Below are positions 26,626-35,455 of a stretch of 64,000 nucleotides of DNA, piece after piece (positions within the stretch are counted from its first letter, which is position 1; every line of letters starts with the position of its first letter). The stretch comes from an uncultured Lachnospiraceae bacterium (lineage in GTDB: Bacteria > Bacillota > Clostridia > Lachnospirales > Lachnospiraceae): the NCBI GenBank assembly GCA_903789615.1, contig CAIFEV010000002.1:346973-410972 (forward strand), written 5' to 3'. Below the pieces are notes generated by a model. It made no database searches. It saw only the letters and a program-made list of their open reading frames with translations, and was not told where the DNA came from. Both the position numbers and the translations under genes were made by a program.

Positions 26626-27615
26626 TTACATCGTCTGATCCTTTGATTCCAGGTAGCAGCGGATCCAGTGGTTCTCTCTTCCATCCACCAAAACCAGATC
26701 CGGCTCGCCCTTCAGGCACCTGTCCGACGCGTACTGACAGCGGGGAGCGAATTTGCACCCCTTCGGCATCACGGACAGATCGGGGACAGAGCCCGGAATG
26801 GACGGAAGCCGTCTGACATCCGATCCGATCTTCGGAACGCAGGCAATCAGCCCCTTCGTGTATGGGTGCTTCGGGTTGTAGAAGAGTTCATGCACATCCG
26901 CCTGCTCCACGATTCTTCCCGCGTACATGACCAGCACCCGGGAGCACATCTGGGCCACAACGCCGAGATCGTGCGTGATCAGCAGGATCGTCGTGCCGTT
27001 TTCCTTCTGAATCTTCTTCATCAGGTCCATGATCTGGGCCTGGATTGTCACGTCCAGCGCCGTCGTGGGCTCATCCGCGATCAGAAGTTCCGGTTTGCAT
27101 GCCATCGCCATGGCGATCATGACTCTCTGGCACATTCCGCCGGAGAGCTGGTGCGGATAGCTTCTCAGTGTGTTCTCAACATCGGGGATCCCGACTTCAT
27201 GCAGCATGTCCGCCGCGATTTTTCTCGCCTGCTCCTTACTGCAGTTCTCATGAATACGGACCGCCTCGATCATCTGTTTCTCGATACGGATCGGCGGGTT
27301 CAGAGAACTCATGGGGTCCTGAAAGATCATGGAGATCCGGCTTCCCCGGATCGTCTGCATTTCCCTTTCGGACAGATCCAGGAGATTTCTTCCTTTAAAG
27401 CGGATCTCGCCGTTTGTGATCTTCCCGGACGTGTCGCCCAGAAGCCGCATGATGGACATCGATGTGACCGACTTGCCGCATCCGGACTCTCCGACAAGTC
27501 CGACGATCTCTCCTTTGTTCAGAGAAAAGGACACATCATGGATGGCAGTGACGTACGATTTTTCCCGCTTGAACTCCGTGCGGAGATTCTTAACTTCCAG
27601 TATTGTTTCTGACAT
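26626..27615 (-). CDS. dppD: Oligopeptide/dipeptide ABC transporter ATP-binding protein, OppD/DppD type
   Basis: A 329-residue ATPase. Walker A is [10 protein letters not shown], the signature [15 protein letters not shown], Walker [13 protein letters not shown], and the H-loop ITHDLGVV. The C-terminal peptide-transporter tail carries [20 protein letters not shown]. It pairs with the DppF-like ATPase downstream. It lies 10 bases after the dppC-type permease, in a conventional dppABCDF order. Confidence 0.95.
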   Translation of the reverse strand: MSETILEVKNLRTEFKREKSYVTAIHDVSFSLNKGEIVGLVGESGCGKSVTSMSIMRLLGDTSGKITNGEIRFKGRNLLDLSEREMQTIRGSRISMIFQDPMSSLNPPIRIEKQMIEAVRIHENCSKEQARKIAADMLHEVGIPDVENTLRSYPHQLSGGMCQRVMIAMAMACKPELLIADEPTTALDVTIQAQIMDLMKKIQKENGTTILLITHDLGVVAQMCSRVLVMYAGRIVEQADVHELFYNPKHPYTKGLIACVPKIGSDVRRLPSIPGSVPDLSVMPKGCKFAPRCQYASDRCLKGEPDLVLVDGRENHWIRCYLESKDQTM

Positions 27616-27625
27616 TGTGCGCCCC

Positions 27626-28513
27626 TTATTTGATCTTCGGATCCAATGTGTCTCTCAGGCCGTCGCCCAGAAGGTTGAATGCGAGAACGGTCAGAAAAAT
27701 CAGAAGGCCGGGACATAACACCATATGCGGTGCCGTATTCAGATAATTCCGGCCCTGAGAGAGCATAGTGCCCCAGTCCGGTTCGGTTACATTGGCGCCG
27801 AATCCGAGGAAACTCAGAGACGAAGAAGCCAGTATGGCGGTACCGATACGCATCGTGAAGTTTACGATCATGGACTGGACCGTGCCGGGGAATATGTGTT
27901 TCCACAGAATCCGGCTGTTTGTGCAGCCGATCGACCTCGCCACCTCAACATACGGCGCTTCCTTCACTTCCAGTGTCGCGCTGCGGATGATTCTCGCGAA
28001 GCTTGGCACCGTGAAGACAGCGACGGCAATGACAACATTGATGACGCCCGGTCCCAGGATCGCTACGATCGCAATCGCAAGCAGAATATCCGGGAACGCG
28101 AACAGAATATCCGATCCCCGCATGACGATGGAGTCGACGATGCCGCCGTAGAATCCGGCGAGCAGCCCCAGAATGATACCGATGGCCGTGCCGACGACAA
28201 CCGAACCGAGCGCCACAGAGAGCGAGAGCCGCGTACCCGCGATCAGTCTCGCGAATACGTCTCTTCCGAACTCATCGGTCCCCCAGATATGCTTCGGGCT
28301 GGGTCCCTGCAGCAGCGCCGTGTAATCCGCCGCATTCGGATTGTAACGGATGACCATAGGCCCGAAGATGGCCACCAGCGCAAGAACAATGATAAAGATC
28401 AACGACACAACAGCCGCTTTCCGCTTCAGGAATTTCCTGGCAAATTCCTTATACGGGCTTTTGGGCTTCGGAAGCTCCTCCGCCGACTGCCGCACTACAC
28501 TCTCTTCAGCCAT
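27626..28513 (-). CDS. dppC: Peptide ABC transporter permease, OppC/DppC type
   Basis: A 295-residue inner-membrane permease. The N-terminal cytoplasmic segment is followed by a first helix near 34-55, then a loop with GPSPKHIWGTDEFGRDVFARLIAGTR, a DppC family hallmark. Four to five helices follow. The ATPase-docking EAA loop lies near 190-210 (APYVEVARSIGCTNSRILWKHIFP). It acts with the DppB-type permease encoded just upstream. Confidence 0.95.
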   Translation of the reverse strand: MAEESVVRQSAEELPKPKSPYKEFARKFLKRKAAVVSLIFIIVLALVAIFGPMVIRYNPNAADYTALLQGPSPKHIWGTDEFGRDVFARLIAGTRLSLSVALGSVVVGTAIGIILGLLAGFYGGIVDSIVMRGSDILFAFPDILLAIAIVAILGPGVINVVIAVAVFTVPSFARIIRSATLEVKEAPYVEVARSIGCTNSRILWKHIFPGTVQSMIVNFTMRIGTAILASSSLSFLGFGANVTEPDWGTMLSQGRNYLNTAPHMVLCPGLLIFLTVLAFNLLGDGLRDTLDPKIK

Positions 28514-28581
28514 AAATAGAATTCTCCCACCGTGAAATCAGATGCTTACTTCCCCGTATCTGCCGCGCCCTTAGTTTCCGG

Positions 28582-29502
28582 TCAGCTGTACCGGATCTTC
28601 GGATTCAGGAAACCATAGACGATGTCTGTAATCAGATTGATAATGATATACTCCAGGGCAAAAAACAGAAGCAGCGCCTGTACAACCTTGTAGTCCCGGT
28701 AATTGATGGAATCCACAAGAAGCCGCCCCAGCCCCGGAATTGAGAAAACGGTTTCCGTCATGACAGATCCGGACAGAAGACCGCCGATCTGCAGGCTTGC
28801 CACCGTAACAACCTCGATCAGAGAATTGCGGAATGCGCATTTCATGATGACCGCCGGCTCGGAAAGGCCCTTTGCCCTGGCCGTGCGGACATAGTCTTCC
28901 TTCATGTTCTCCAGCATGGAAGAGCGGGTGAATCTCGCGAGAATCGCCATGATTCCGCATCCCATGGTGATGGACGGAAGGACATAGCTCCTGGCCGTCT
29001 CAAGGCCGGCCGTCGGGAACCATCCGAGGTTCACGCTGAAAATCTGGATCAGCTCAAGGCCGAGCCAAAATCCCGGGACGGAAATGCCCGAGATGGCAAT
29101 GATCATGCAGAAATAGTCAAGCGGCTTCCCCCGCCTAACCGCTGCGATGATACCTAAGAATACTCCCAGAATCGTCGCCCAGATCATGGACGTGATCGTC
29201 AGAATGATCGTCGGTTTGAATCTCGGGAGAATAGTCGCCATGACCGTGGCGTTGTTCTTTACGGAATTTCCGAGATCTCCCGTAAAGAGACCCTTCATGT
29301 ACTCGCCGTACTGTACGAGAAGCGGCTGGTTCAGCCCGAGCTGTTCCCGTATCGTCTCCACTTCCTGGTCCGTGGCGTCAATGCCGGCAAGAAGTCTCGC
29401 CGGATCTCCGGGGATCAGGTGAATGAACATAAAAATCAGAAAAGTGATTGCAAGAAGAAGCGGAATGGTTCCGAGGATTCTCTTTACAACATATCTACCC
29501 AT
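28582..29502 (-). CDS. dppB: Peptide ABC transporter permease, OppB/DppB type
   Basis: A 306-residue permease starting MGRYVVKRILGTIPLLLAITFLIFMFIHLIPGDPA, the standard DppB/OppB N-terminal helix and periplasmic-face motif. The EAA loop is DYVRTARAKGLSEPAVIMKCAFRNSL. The C-terminal helices include ETVFSIPGLGRLLVDSINYRDY, also typical. It follows the binding-protein gene after an 87-base gap that carries an imperfect hairpin, which could reduce permease expression relative to the binding protein. Confidence 0.95.
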   Translation of the reverse strand: MGRYVVKRILGTIPLLLAITFLIFMFIHLIPGDPARLLAGIDATDQEVETIREQLGLNQPLLVQYGEYMKGLFTGDLGNSVKNNATVMATILPRFKPTIILTITSMIWATILGVFLGIIAAVRRGKPLDYFCMIIAISGISVPGFWLGLELIQIFSVNLGWFPTAGLETARSYVLPSITMGCGIMAILARFTRSSMLENMKEDYVRTARAKGLSEPAVIMKCAFRNSLIEVVTVASLQIGGLLSGSVMTETVFSIPGLGRLLVDSINYRDYKVVQALLLFFALEYIIINLITDIVYGFLNPKIRYS

Positions 29503-29544
29503 ACGATCGCTCCGTTAAAAACGCTTCTGCTTATTTTTCATAAA

Positions 29545-29571
29545 GCTGCCCGGCCTTTGCAGCCAGGCAGC
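29545..29571 (-). terminator. Attenuating hairpin between binding-protein gene and dppB
   Basis: GCTGCC/GGCAGC plus an inner GGC/GCC pairing with one internal mismatch form a GC-rich hairpin just after the solute-binding protein stop. The following minus-strand sequence TTTAT is a poor U-tract. This fits a partial terminator that lets only part of the message continue into the permease genes, a common arrangement for binding-protein operons. Confidence 0.5.
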
Positions 29572-29589
29572 CTCACAATCCGATACCTC

Positions 29590-31269
29590 TTACTGTGCGA
29601 GTACGGCGTTCGCAAAATCAAGCTGGCCGTCCGGCTTTACACCGACACCGGATACATATCCCTTTGTGGCGTACAGGATCTGGTCATTGCCCAGGAACAG
29701 CCACGGGCAGTCATTCCAGACATCATCCTGACATTTGCCGTAGAGTTCGGTGAGCTTTGCGTCATCGGTCTCCGCCAGAGCGTCATCCAGGTTCTTGTCG
29801 AAGTCCGCATTGCTGTAATAGGCTGTGTTCGCACTGGTCGGCGGCACCATGGAGCTGTGCAGCAGCGCTCTCACGGAAGAATCAAAGCTTCTGTCAGAAG
29901 CAGACCAGTTTACATACCACATGTTGATCTCGGCGTCCTGCTTGTCGACATAAATCTTGTCCGAAACCGTCGCCGGCTCCATCGGCTGAACGTCAACCGT
30001 GATGCCGATCTGTGCCAGTTCCTGCTGAACGAAGGTCATGCCCTTGATTTCCTGTGTGGTGTTGTCGCCCCACAGCGTGAGGGTGAATCCGTTCTCATAA
30101 CCGGCTTCCTTCATGAGTTCCTTAGCCTTGTCGAGGTTGTACTCGTAAGCCGGCTCTTCCTTGTAGTACGAAATGCAGTTCGGAACGCAGCTCGTCGCCG
30201 GAAGCGCGTGGCCGTCATACATAACCTTGATGTAAGCATTCTTGTCGATGGCGTAGTTCATAGCCTGGCGGACTTTCACATCAGACAGTTCCTTCAGGTC
30301 CATGTTCAGCGTCACATACCGCATGATGTTGGAGTAGCTTGCGCTCACGTTGATATCGGTATTTCCGGTGACGGCCGACATCTGATCCGAGGTGAACGGA
30401 TATACCATATCCGCCTCGCCGGTCTGAAGCATCGCGGTGCGGGATCCGGCCTCCGGAACTTCCTTGATCGTCACCGAATCAACCTTCGGTGCGCCGCCCC
30501 AGTAGTCCTTGTTCGCAACCATCGTGGTGTGGTCACCCTCGGTTCTGTCCTTGAAGACAAATGGGCCGGTGCCGCACGGATGATACATGATGTCATTCCC
30601 ATACTGCTCAAGAGCACTCGGGGAGATGATCATGAACTGGGTGAGCTTGTTCAGGAACACGTTGTACGGCTGAGCCAGCGTGATGACAAGCGTGTTGTCG
30701 TCCGTGGCTTCCATGTTCGCGATGCGGCTCGTCTCATTGCCGTCGCTGTCCGTCACGACAAACAGTCTTCTTCTGGACAGGCCGTTGGCGGAATTGCTGA
30801 CACGGTTGATGTTGTCGATAACGGACTGCGCCGTGAAATCCGTGCCGTCGTGGAACTTCACGCCTTTTCTGAGATGGAATGTATACGTGAGATTATCATC
30901 GGAAACATCATAGCTCTCTGCCAGCTTGCCGACGATCTTGCCGTCGTCGTCAAATGTGAGCAGCGTCTCGTACATGCCCATGCAGGCCGAGATGCCGTTC
31001 GTGTCGGTAACATTCTGCGGATCCAGACCGCTGACACTTCCCTCAATGGCGATCACAAGATCATTGTCGCCTGACTTTCCGGTACTTGTAGCAGTCTGAA
31101 TATTCGTGACCCCTGTGCCGGAGGAAACTGCCGCCGCTGCCGTCGTTGTCGTTCCCGCTGCCGGAGAACTGCCGGAAGACGATGTTCCGGTCCCTCCTGC
31201 GCCTCCGCAGCCGACAATGGAAGCTGTCATCGCGACTGCGAGAAACATTGATGCAAGTTTTCTCTTCAT
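29590..31269 (-). CDS. dppA: Peptide-type ABC transporter substrate-binding lipoprotein (family 5, DppA/OppA-like)
   Basis: About 559 residues from ATG 31269 (AAGGAG upstream). The signal peptide MKRKLASMFLAVAMTASIVGC ends in a lipobox, so Cys21 would be lipidated. A Ser/Gly/Thr/Ala-rich linker follows. The family-5 domain starts at DLVIAIEGSVSGLDPQNVTDTNG and includes YTFHLRKGVKFHDGTDFTAQSV, a family 5 hallmark, and VRQAMNYAIDKNAYIKVMYDG. It captures peptides or related ligands outside the membrane and heads the transporter operon. Family 5 proteins can also bind nickel, sugars or glycopeptides, so the ligand is not fixed. Confidence 0.94.
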   Translation of the reverse strand: MKRKLASMFLAVAMTASIVGCGGAGGTGTSSSGSSPAAGTTTTAAAAVSSGTGVTNIQTATSTGKSGDNDLVIAIEGSVSGLDPQNVTDTNGISACMGMYETLLTFDDDGKIVGKLAESYDVSDDNLTYTFHLRKGVKFHDGTDFTAQSVIDNINRVSNSANGLSRRRLFVVTDSDGNETSRIANMEATDDNTLVITLAQPYNVFLNKLTQFMIISPSALEQYGNDIMYHPCGTGPFVFKDRTEGDHTTMVANKDYWGGAPKVDSVTIKEVPEAGSRTAMLQTGEADMVYPFTSDQMSAVTGNTDINVSASYSNIMRYVTLNMDLKELSDVKVRQAMNYAIDKNAYIKVMYDGHALPATSCVPNCISYYKEEPAYEYNLDKAKELMKEAGYENGFTLTLWGDNTTQEIKGMTFVQQELAQIGITVDVQPMEPATVSDKIYVDKQDAEINMWYVNWSASDRSFDSSVRALLHSSMVPPTSANTAYYSNADFDKNLDDALAETDDAKLTELYGKCQDDVWNDCPWLFLGNDQILYATKGYVSGVGVKPDGQLDFANAVLAQ

Positions 31270-31389
31270 AGGCTCCTTCCCTTCCTGCCACACCCCTGTG
31301 GCTGCATGAGCACCTGCCATCCGCGTCAGATGACTGCTCATCCGCAAGATTACAGAATACGTGAATCCGTGAAGCCAGACCATAAAGCT

Positions 31390-31437
31390 AAAAAAGGAGC
31401 CAAAGACACGCTTCTCTCTTCCTGTCTTCGCTCCTTT
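31390..31437 (-). terminator. Intrinsic terminator in the dppA leader
   Basis: A long hairpin: outer arms AAAGGAGC / GCTCCTTT, inner arms AAGACA / TGTCTT, followed in the minus direction by six T residues. It lies about 35-80 bases downstream of a strong promoter and about 120 bases upstream of the binding-protein start. It could attenuate the operon, end a small RNA, or end transcripts from the YcxB-like gene upstream. Confidence 0.8.
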
Positions 31438-31478
31438 GCGATCTAACTATGGCTACGATTCATTTATCTGTTATTTGC

Positions 31479-31506
31479 ATTATAGCATCTGTTTTTATCA
31501 TTTCAA
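31479..31506 (-). promoter_or_regulatory. Strong promoter upstream of the dpp operon
   Basis: Minus-strand TTGAAA (31501-31506), a 16-base spacer ending in TGC, and a perfect TATAAT (31479-31484). The TGC also makes it an extended -10. It is the best sigma-A promoter in the 306-base gene-free stretch 31270-31575, which otherwise holds only the leader terminator and untranslated sequence. Confidence 0.8.
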
Positions 31507-31575
31507 TCTGTTTTGTATCATTTTTTGTTCGTTTTCTTATTTTTTTGAATTGTTTTTCTCACCGCCGGCTGTCTC

Positions 31576-33060
31576 TCATTCCCCGGTCATCTCCCGGTAC
31601 TCGTCGTTTCCGGCATCTGCCCAGGACGTCCGGCCGCTGGAAACAACCCTGCCGGTGCTGTACTCATACGCGTATACATCCTCCATCACGGCGTCCGAAA
31701 GTCCCCAGCTTCCCCCGGCGTCCTTCTTACTCCGGTACAGGACATACAGACCGCAGCTGCCATTGCCGGAATCCCGGTCATACATCAGATATTCAATATC
31801 CGTGCCGCTCTCCGAGACCACGCACCAGGACTCCCCCTTCGCGCCGTAGCTAATCTGCGCCGTTCCCGCCTCCGGAAACGCGGCATACAGGATTGCCTGA
31901 TAACCCGGATATTCAGATGTCTCCCGGCGCGCTGTATGACCGCCCTCATCAGGGGCTGCCGTGGACTCTGTCTGCAGCGGATAGCTTTCTGCCGGCTCCG
32001 TCACTCCTGCGCCGCCTCCGGCGCTTTCCGTCTCCGGCTGCGCCTGCATCTGCCACCACTCTTCTGCCGTGATCTGCGGATCGTCATCACCCGGACCGCC
32101 TGACGGGCGAAGGCGCTGCAGATAAACCGGTCCATCCTCTGCGTACAGCATATACGAATTCCACGAGGCCGGGTAATCTGACCGGACCAGATATGTGCCG
32201 TTTGCGTTGCGGGCGATCTCCGCACCGCCCAGATCCCCCCGAAGGAAGTATCCAAGCCCTGCCAGTCCGATAACAAAAAACAGAAACACGACCATAAGGA
32301 CCGTCAATACCCGCAGCAGCCACCGCACCGCTTTTCTCTTCACCGCCGCTGCCAGCCGGCGGTTTGTCAGATATCCGCCAAGCAGCGCGATGACCATCCA
32401 CAAAGCCAGGGCTATCGCCGCAGGTATCCCGACCCAGGCGCGCAGAATGTCCGTCTGAGGCTTGAAGGCAATGATAGCGGCGAGCAGGGCAAGCAGCCCC
32501 GTACCCGCCAGCCCCAGAATGACCGCCGCATTTTCTGCCGTTTTCTTCTCCGGGGCCGGTCCGAGCGTCCTAAGAAACGTTTTGAAATCCTCCGGCGCAC
32601 CGTCTGTCGGCACCCGCATGGCCTGGTTTTTACCCGGCAGCAGATAAAAAGCATCTTGTCCTTCCACAACCCGGTACAGATCCTCATACCGGATTGTGGC
32701 GGACGCATGGCTGCTTTTTACGGTAAAAAAAGTCTTATAAAACGAGAATTCACTCGTCTCGCGCGCATACACGCGCCCGCTCGTGTACGCGCGCCGGATA
32801 TTCACGCGGCGAAGAACTGCCATGACAAATGGAACTGCCACCGCCGCGGCGACAAGGACAAGCCCGACCTCCTTCGCCCCGGACAGCAAAGCAGAACTGC
32901 CCAGAAGAAGAAACGCCGCCGCCAGGCCGCCGGCGGCCCGCAGTGCTGCTGCGCCGTTTACATCCCGGTTCATCTGCCGGAAATCCTGCAGCGTCATGGC
33001 GGAAGAAGCCGTAAACAGTGCCGTTTCAGATTCTATCTCCGTCTGCATGTTCTCTTTCAC
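31576..33060 (-). CDS. YcxB-like domain membrane protein
   Basis: A 494-residue membrane protein of uncharacterised function. Two membrane helices lie at about 40-60 and 65-85. A YcxB-like beta domain follows near 95-165 (FSFYKTFFTVKSSHASATIRYEDLYRVVEGQDAFYLLPG), then four further helices in 180-290 (for example ALLAAIIAFKP and VLTVLMVVFLFFVIGLAGLGYFL). The C-terminal ~200 residues are hydrophilic, with a Thr/Glu/Ser-rich linker around 345-385. Its first codons overlap the stop of the 206-residue gene by 4 bases, so the two are coupled. The sigma-factor gene lies just upstream of both, suggesting a three-gene membrane-sensing unit. Confidence 0.75.
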   Translation of the reverse strand: MKENMQTEIESETALFTASSAMTLQDFRQMNRDVNGAAALRAAGGLAAAFLLLGSSALLSGAKEVGLVLVAAAVAVPFVMAVLRRVNIRRAYTSGRVYARETSEFSFYKTFFTVKSSHASATIRYEDLYRVVEGQDAFYLLPGKNQAMRVPTDGAPEDFKTFLRTLGPAPEKKTAENAAVILGLAGTGLLALLAAIIAFKPQTDILRAWVGIPAAIALALWMVIALLGGYLTNRRLAAAVKRKAVRWLLRVLTVLMVVFLFFVIGLAGLGYFLRGDLGGAEIARNANGTYLVRSDYPASWNSYMLYAEDGPVYLQRLRPSGGPGDDDPQITAEEWWQMQAQPETESAGGGAGVTEPAESYPLQTESTAAPDEGGHTARRETSEYPGYQAILYAAFPEAGTAQISYGAKGESWCVVSESGTDIEYLMYDRDSGNGSCGLYVLYRSKKDAGGSWGLSDAVMEDVYAYEYSTGRVVSSGRTSWADAGNDEYREMTGE

Positions 33061-33677
33061 CCCTCTTCCAGACTGAAAAAGACGCAGGGCGCGTCCGGTT
33101 TCAGGCCGGTATGTTTAAAAAAATCAAAAAGCTCCTCCGGCGGACCGGTCATGGAACCGTCCGGGGCATACACCACGGTGCCATCAGCGGATACAACGCG
33201 CTGATATTCCAGCCCGTATCTGCTTTTCTTTGAAAACAGAAAAACGGATGTTTCCCCCGCTTTCTTCGCCGCATTCAGTTCCGCCGCCAGATCCGTGCTG
33301 ATGGAAAAGGAGGAAACGGTTCTTTGGGGCGGCAGAACGCCGAGAACACACGAAAAACTGCCGTCCTTATTCTTCACCGGAAAATAATACGTCTCAATGC
33401 CCCATCCGCCGTTAAGATCCACAAGTGAATCATCCGGAAATACCTCCCGGATCGGGCCGCAGAGCGTGTACGGCGACTGGTCCCCCTCCGGGTCATGCTC
33501 CGCAAATATGCGGCTCATTTCCGGCGTCTCATACTTCTCCCGAAGATTCTTCACATCCGGCTCCAGTGCCCTGTTCCGAAAGAAAAGACGGCTGACTGCC
33601 ACACCGCCTGGAATTAAGAGAAGCAGCACGGCCACAAGGATGTATAAAAGTTTCACAGAATGCCTGGTTTTACGCAT
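33057..33677 (-). CDS. Single-pass membrane protein of unknown function
   Basis: A 206-residue protein not recognised as a known family. A basic N-terminus (MRKTRHSVK) and one hydrophobic helix near 9-30 would anchor it, with the remaining ~175 residues probably outside the cell. That part is hydrophilic and predicted mixed alpha/beta, with no cysteines apart from two isolated ones. It overlaps the downstream YcxB-like gene by 4 bases and follows the ECF sigma-factor gene by 94 bases on the same strand. It may be an extracytoplasmic partner of that sigma factor, but no anti-sigma motif is visible. Confidence 0.7.
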   Translation of the reverse strand: MRKTRHSVKLLYILVAVLLLLIPGGVAVSRLFFRNRALEPDVKNLREKYETPEMSRIFAEHDPEGDQSPYTLCGPIREVFPDDSLVDLNGGWGIETYYFPVKNKDGSFSCVLGVLPPQRTVSSFSISTDLAAELNAAKKAGETSVFLFSKKSRYGLEYQRVVSADGTVVYAPDGSMTGPPEELFDFFKHTGLKPDAPCVFFSLEEG

Positions 33678-33771
33678 ACCGGATTCTAGTCTCCTCTGAC
33701 AGCATGATCCACGATCTTTTACTCTACAATTAAGACGGAATCCGAATGAAGTTTTGTTGGCAGCTGCTTCA

Positions 33772-34464
33772 TCAGCTTCGTATTTTTTTCGCCATATAAG
33801 AAATCAGATAAAAAAACGCCACGCCAAATACCGCTGCCAGAATGACAGAAAGGCTGCGCGAATAAAATAAACCGCCAGCGCGCTGTACCCGATAAAACCG
33901 GACACTTTCTGCCGCAGCCCAGGCAGCAAAGAGTGACAGGCTGTTCCGAAGAGAATGAAGGGCTTTGTTATATTTCCATTGAACCGTTCCAACCGGTTTG
34001 CCAAGTGCTTTTGCAATCTCGCGATGGCTCATCCCGCACAGAATTTTCATGGCAACAATCTGCTGCTCATCCGGAGGAAGACCTGCTGTTTTTTTCTCAT
34101 AAGCATCCATTTCTTCCACAGAAATAAAACCGGCCTGCGAGCGGGCATCCGGAATACAGGATAGGATCTCCTCTCCTGTATTCCGCAGTTTCTGCCGCCG
34201 CAGGCCGTCAATATATATATTTTGTATCATCCGGTACAGCCATATGCTCTGACCGCACGACGGAAACCGTTCCGGCGGAAGCTGCCATAGCTTCAGCAGG
34301 GCTTCCTGACACAAGTCCCGCGCCGTCTCACAGTCCCGGCAGACAGAAAAAGCGCAACGGTAAAGCCTGCTCTCATACATTTTCAAAAAAGCTTCAAAAA
34401 CGTCTTCCGATTTTTCAGCCAGTGAAGAGATGGCTCTGTCAAACTCAGAGGGCACATGCTGCAT
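33772..34464 (-). CDS. ECF-type sigma-70 factor with C-terminal transmembrane helix
   Basis: About 230 residues from ATG 34464 (TGGAGA upstream); a longer frame to 34551 would run into the neighbouring rmd gene. Region 2 is at about 22-90 (YRCAFSVCRDCETARDLCQEALLKLW, IWLYRMIQNIYIDGLRR). Region 4 is at about 127-176 (LPPDEQQIVAMKILCGMSHREIAKALGKPVGTVQWKYNKALHSLR), with the HTH intact. Beyond it lies a ~55-residue extension with a hydrophobic helix at about 203-224 (SVILAAVFGVAFFYLISYMA) ending in KKIRS. Ordinary ECF factors stop after region 4; this one appears tethered to the membrane. Local composition is more AT-rich than the flanks. Confidence 0.88.
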   Translation of the reverse strand: MQHVPSEFDRAISSLAEKSEDVFEAFLKMYESRLYRCAFSVCRDCETARDLCQEALLKLWQLPPERFPSCGQSIWLYRMIQNIYIDGLRRQKLRNTGEEILSCIPDARSQAGFISVEEMDAYEKKTAGLPPDEQQIVAMKILCGMSHREIAKALGKPVGTVQWKYNKALHSLRNSLSLFAAWAAAESVRFYRVQRAGGLFYSRSLSVILAAVFGVAFFYLISYMAKKIRS

Positions 34465-34525
34465 ACTTTTCTCCAAAGTACATATACTCTGCAAAACAGA
34501 CAGACCCACACAACAGCCGCAGAAT

Positions 34526-35455
34526 TCACGCTTCCCGCAGGAAAGCCTCATACATACATTTCAGCGTATCAAAGATCGTATACTCCGGCTTCCATCCGAG
34601 TCTCTCCGTGATCAGGCTGTGGTCACAGCAGATGAGCGGCGTGTCGATGGGACGAACCCGCTCCGGGTCCACCTGCACATCGATCTTTTGCGGGCTGAGC
34701 GAGACGATGTAGTTCAGAAGTTCGTCCAGACCATATGCCTGACCGCTCCCCACATTGTAGATCGTGTTCGATTCGTCGCTCTCAATAATCATGCGGTACG
34801 CCCGCACGATGTCGCGCACATCGGAAAAATCCCGCCGGGCCGCCAGATTTCCGACGTGGATCACGCCGGGAGCACCTGATTTTGTGATAGCAGCCGCCTG
34901 TTTGCAGAAGCTCGGGAGCACGAAGCTGTCCCTCTGCCCCACGCCCGTGTGATTAAACGGCCGCACGCAGTAAACTTTCATGCCGTACTGACTGCGGTAC
35001 AGGCGGGCAAAACGCTCCTGCGTCACCTTGGAGATGCCATATGGGTTGTTGGCATCAAGCGGCGTGCTCTCGTCCATCGGCCTGTCCGATGCCTGATACT
35101 CCTCGCTGGAACCGATGAACATGACCCTCGGCTTGTGATCAAGCGCGCGTGCCGCTTCCAGCACGTTCAGGGCCCCCACGACGTTGACCGACACGGTCGT
35201 CTGCGGGATCTTCCAGGAAAGCCCGACACTGCTTACGGCCGCCAGGTTGACGATCATGTCAGGCGACACGTCCGCCACAAGCGCCTTCACAACGTCCCCG
35301 TCAAGCAGGTCTGCCGCCGTGAAGGAAACATACTCCGGTATTGAATCCGTCCTGCGCACGTCGCTGCCGGCCACTTCGTATCCGTTCTTCTTAAATTCCT
35401 CCGAGAGATACCGCCCGACAAATCCGCCGATTCCGAATATCAATACCTTTTTCAT
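34526..35455 (-). CDS. rmd: GDP-6-deoxy-D-mannose reductase-like NAD-dependent epimerase/dehydratase
   Basis: A 309-residue extended short-chain dehydrogenase. The NAD(P)-binding motif [10 protein letters not shown] is at the N-terminus and the catalytic YxxxK appears in [13 protein letters not shown], with the Ser in IGSSEEYQ. It follows GDP-mannose 4,6-dehydratase with a 4-base overlap. That pairing is diagnostic for making GDP-D-rhamnose (Rmd) or, less likely from sequence length and style, GDP-L-fucose. The product would feed exopolysaccharide assembly. It is the last gene of the sugar-nucleotide operon. Confidence 0.85.
   Translation of the reverse strand: MKKVLIFGIGGFVGRYLSEEFKKNGYEVAGSDVRRTDSIPEYVSFTAADLLDGDVVKALVADVSPDMIVNLAAVSSVGLSWKIPQTTVSVNVVGALNVLEAARALDHKPRVMFIGSSEEYQASDRPMDESTPLDANNPYGISKVTQERFARLYRSQYGMKVYCVRPFNHTGVGQRDSFVLPSFCKQAAAITKSGAPGVIHVGNLAARRDFSDVRDIVRAYRMIIESDESNTIYNVGSGQAYGLDELLNYIVSLSPQKIDVQVDPERVRPIDTPLICCDHSLITERLGWKPEYTIFDTLKCMYEAFLREA

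Noticed and set aside
29419..31074. 551-codon plus-strand open frame over the DppA-like gene
   Set aside because: Antisense to a clear lipoprotein gene; product unlike any protein family.
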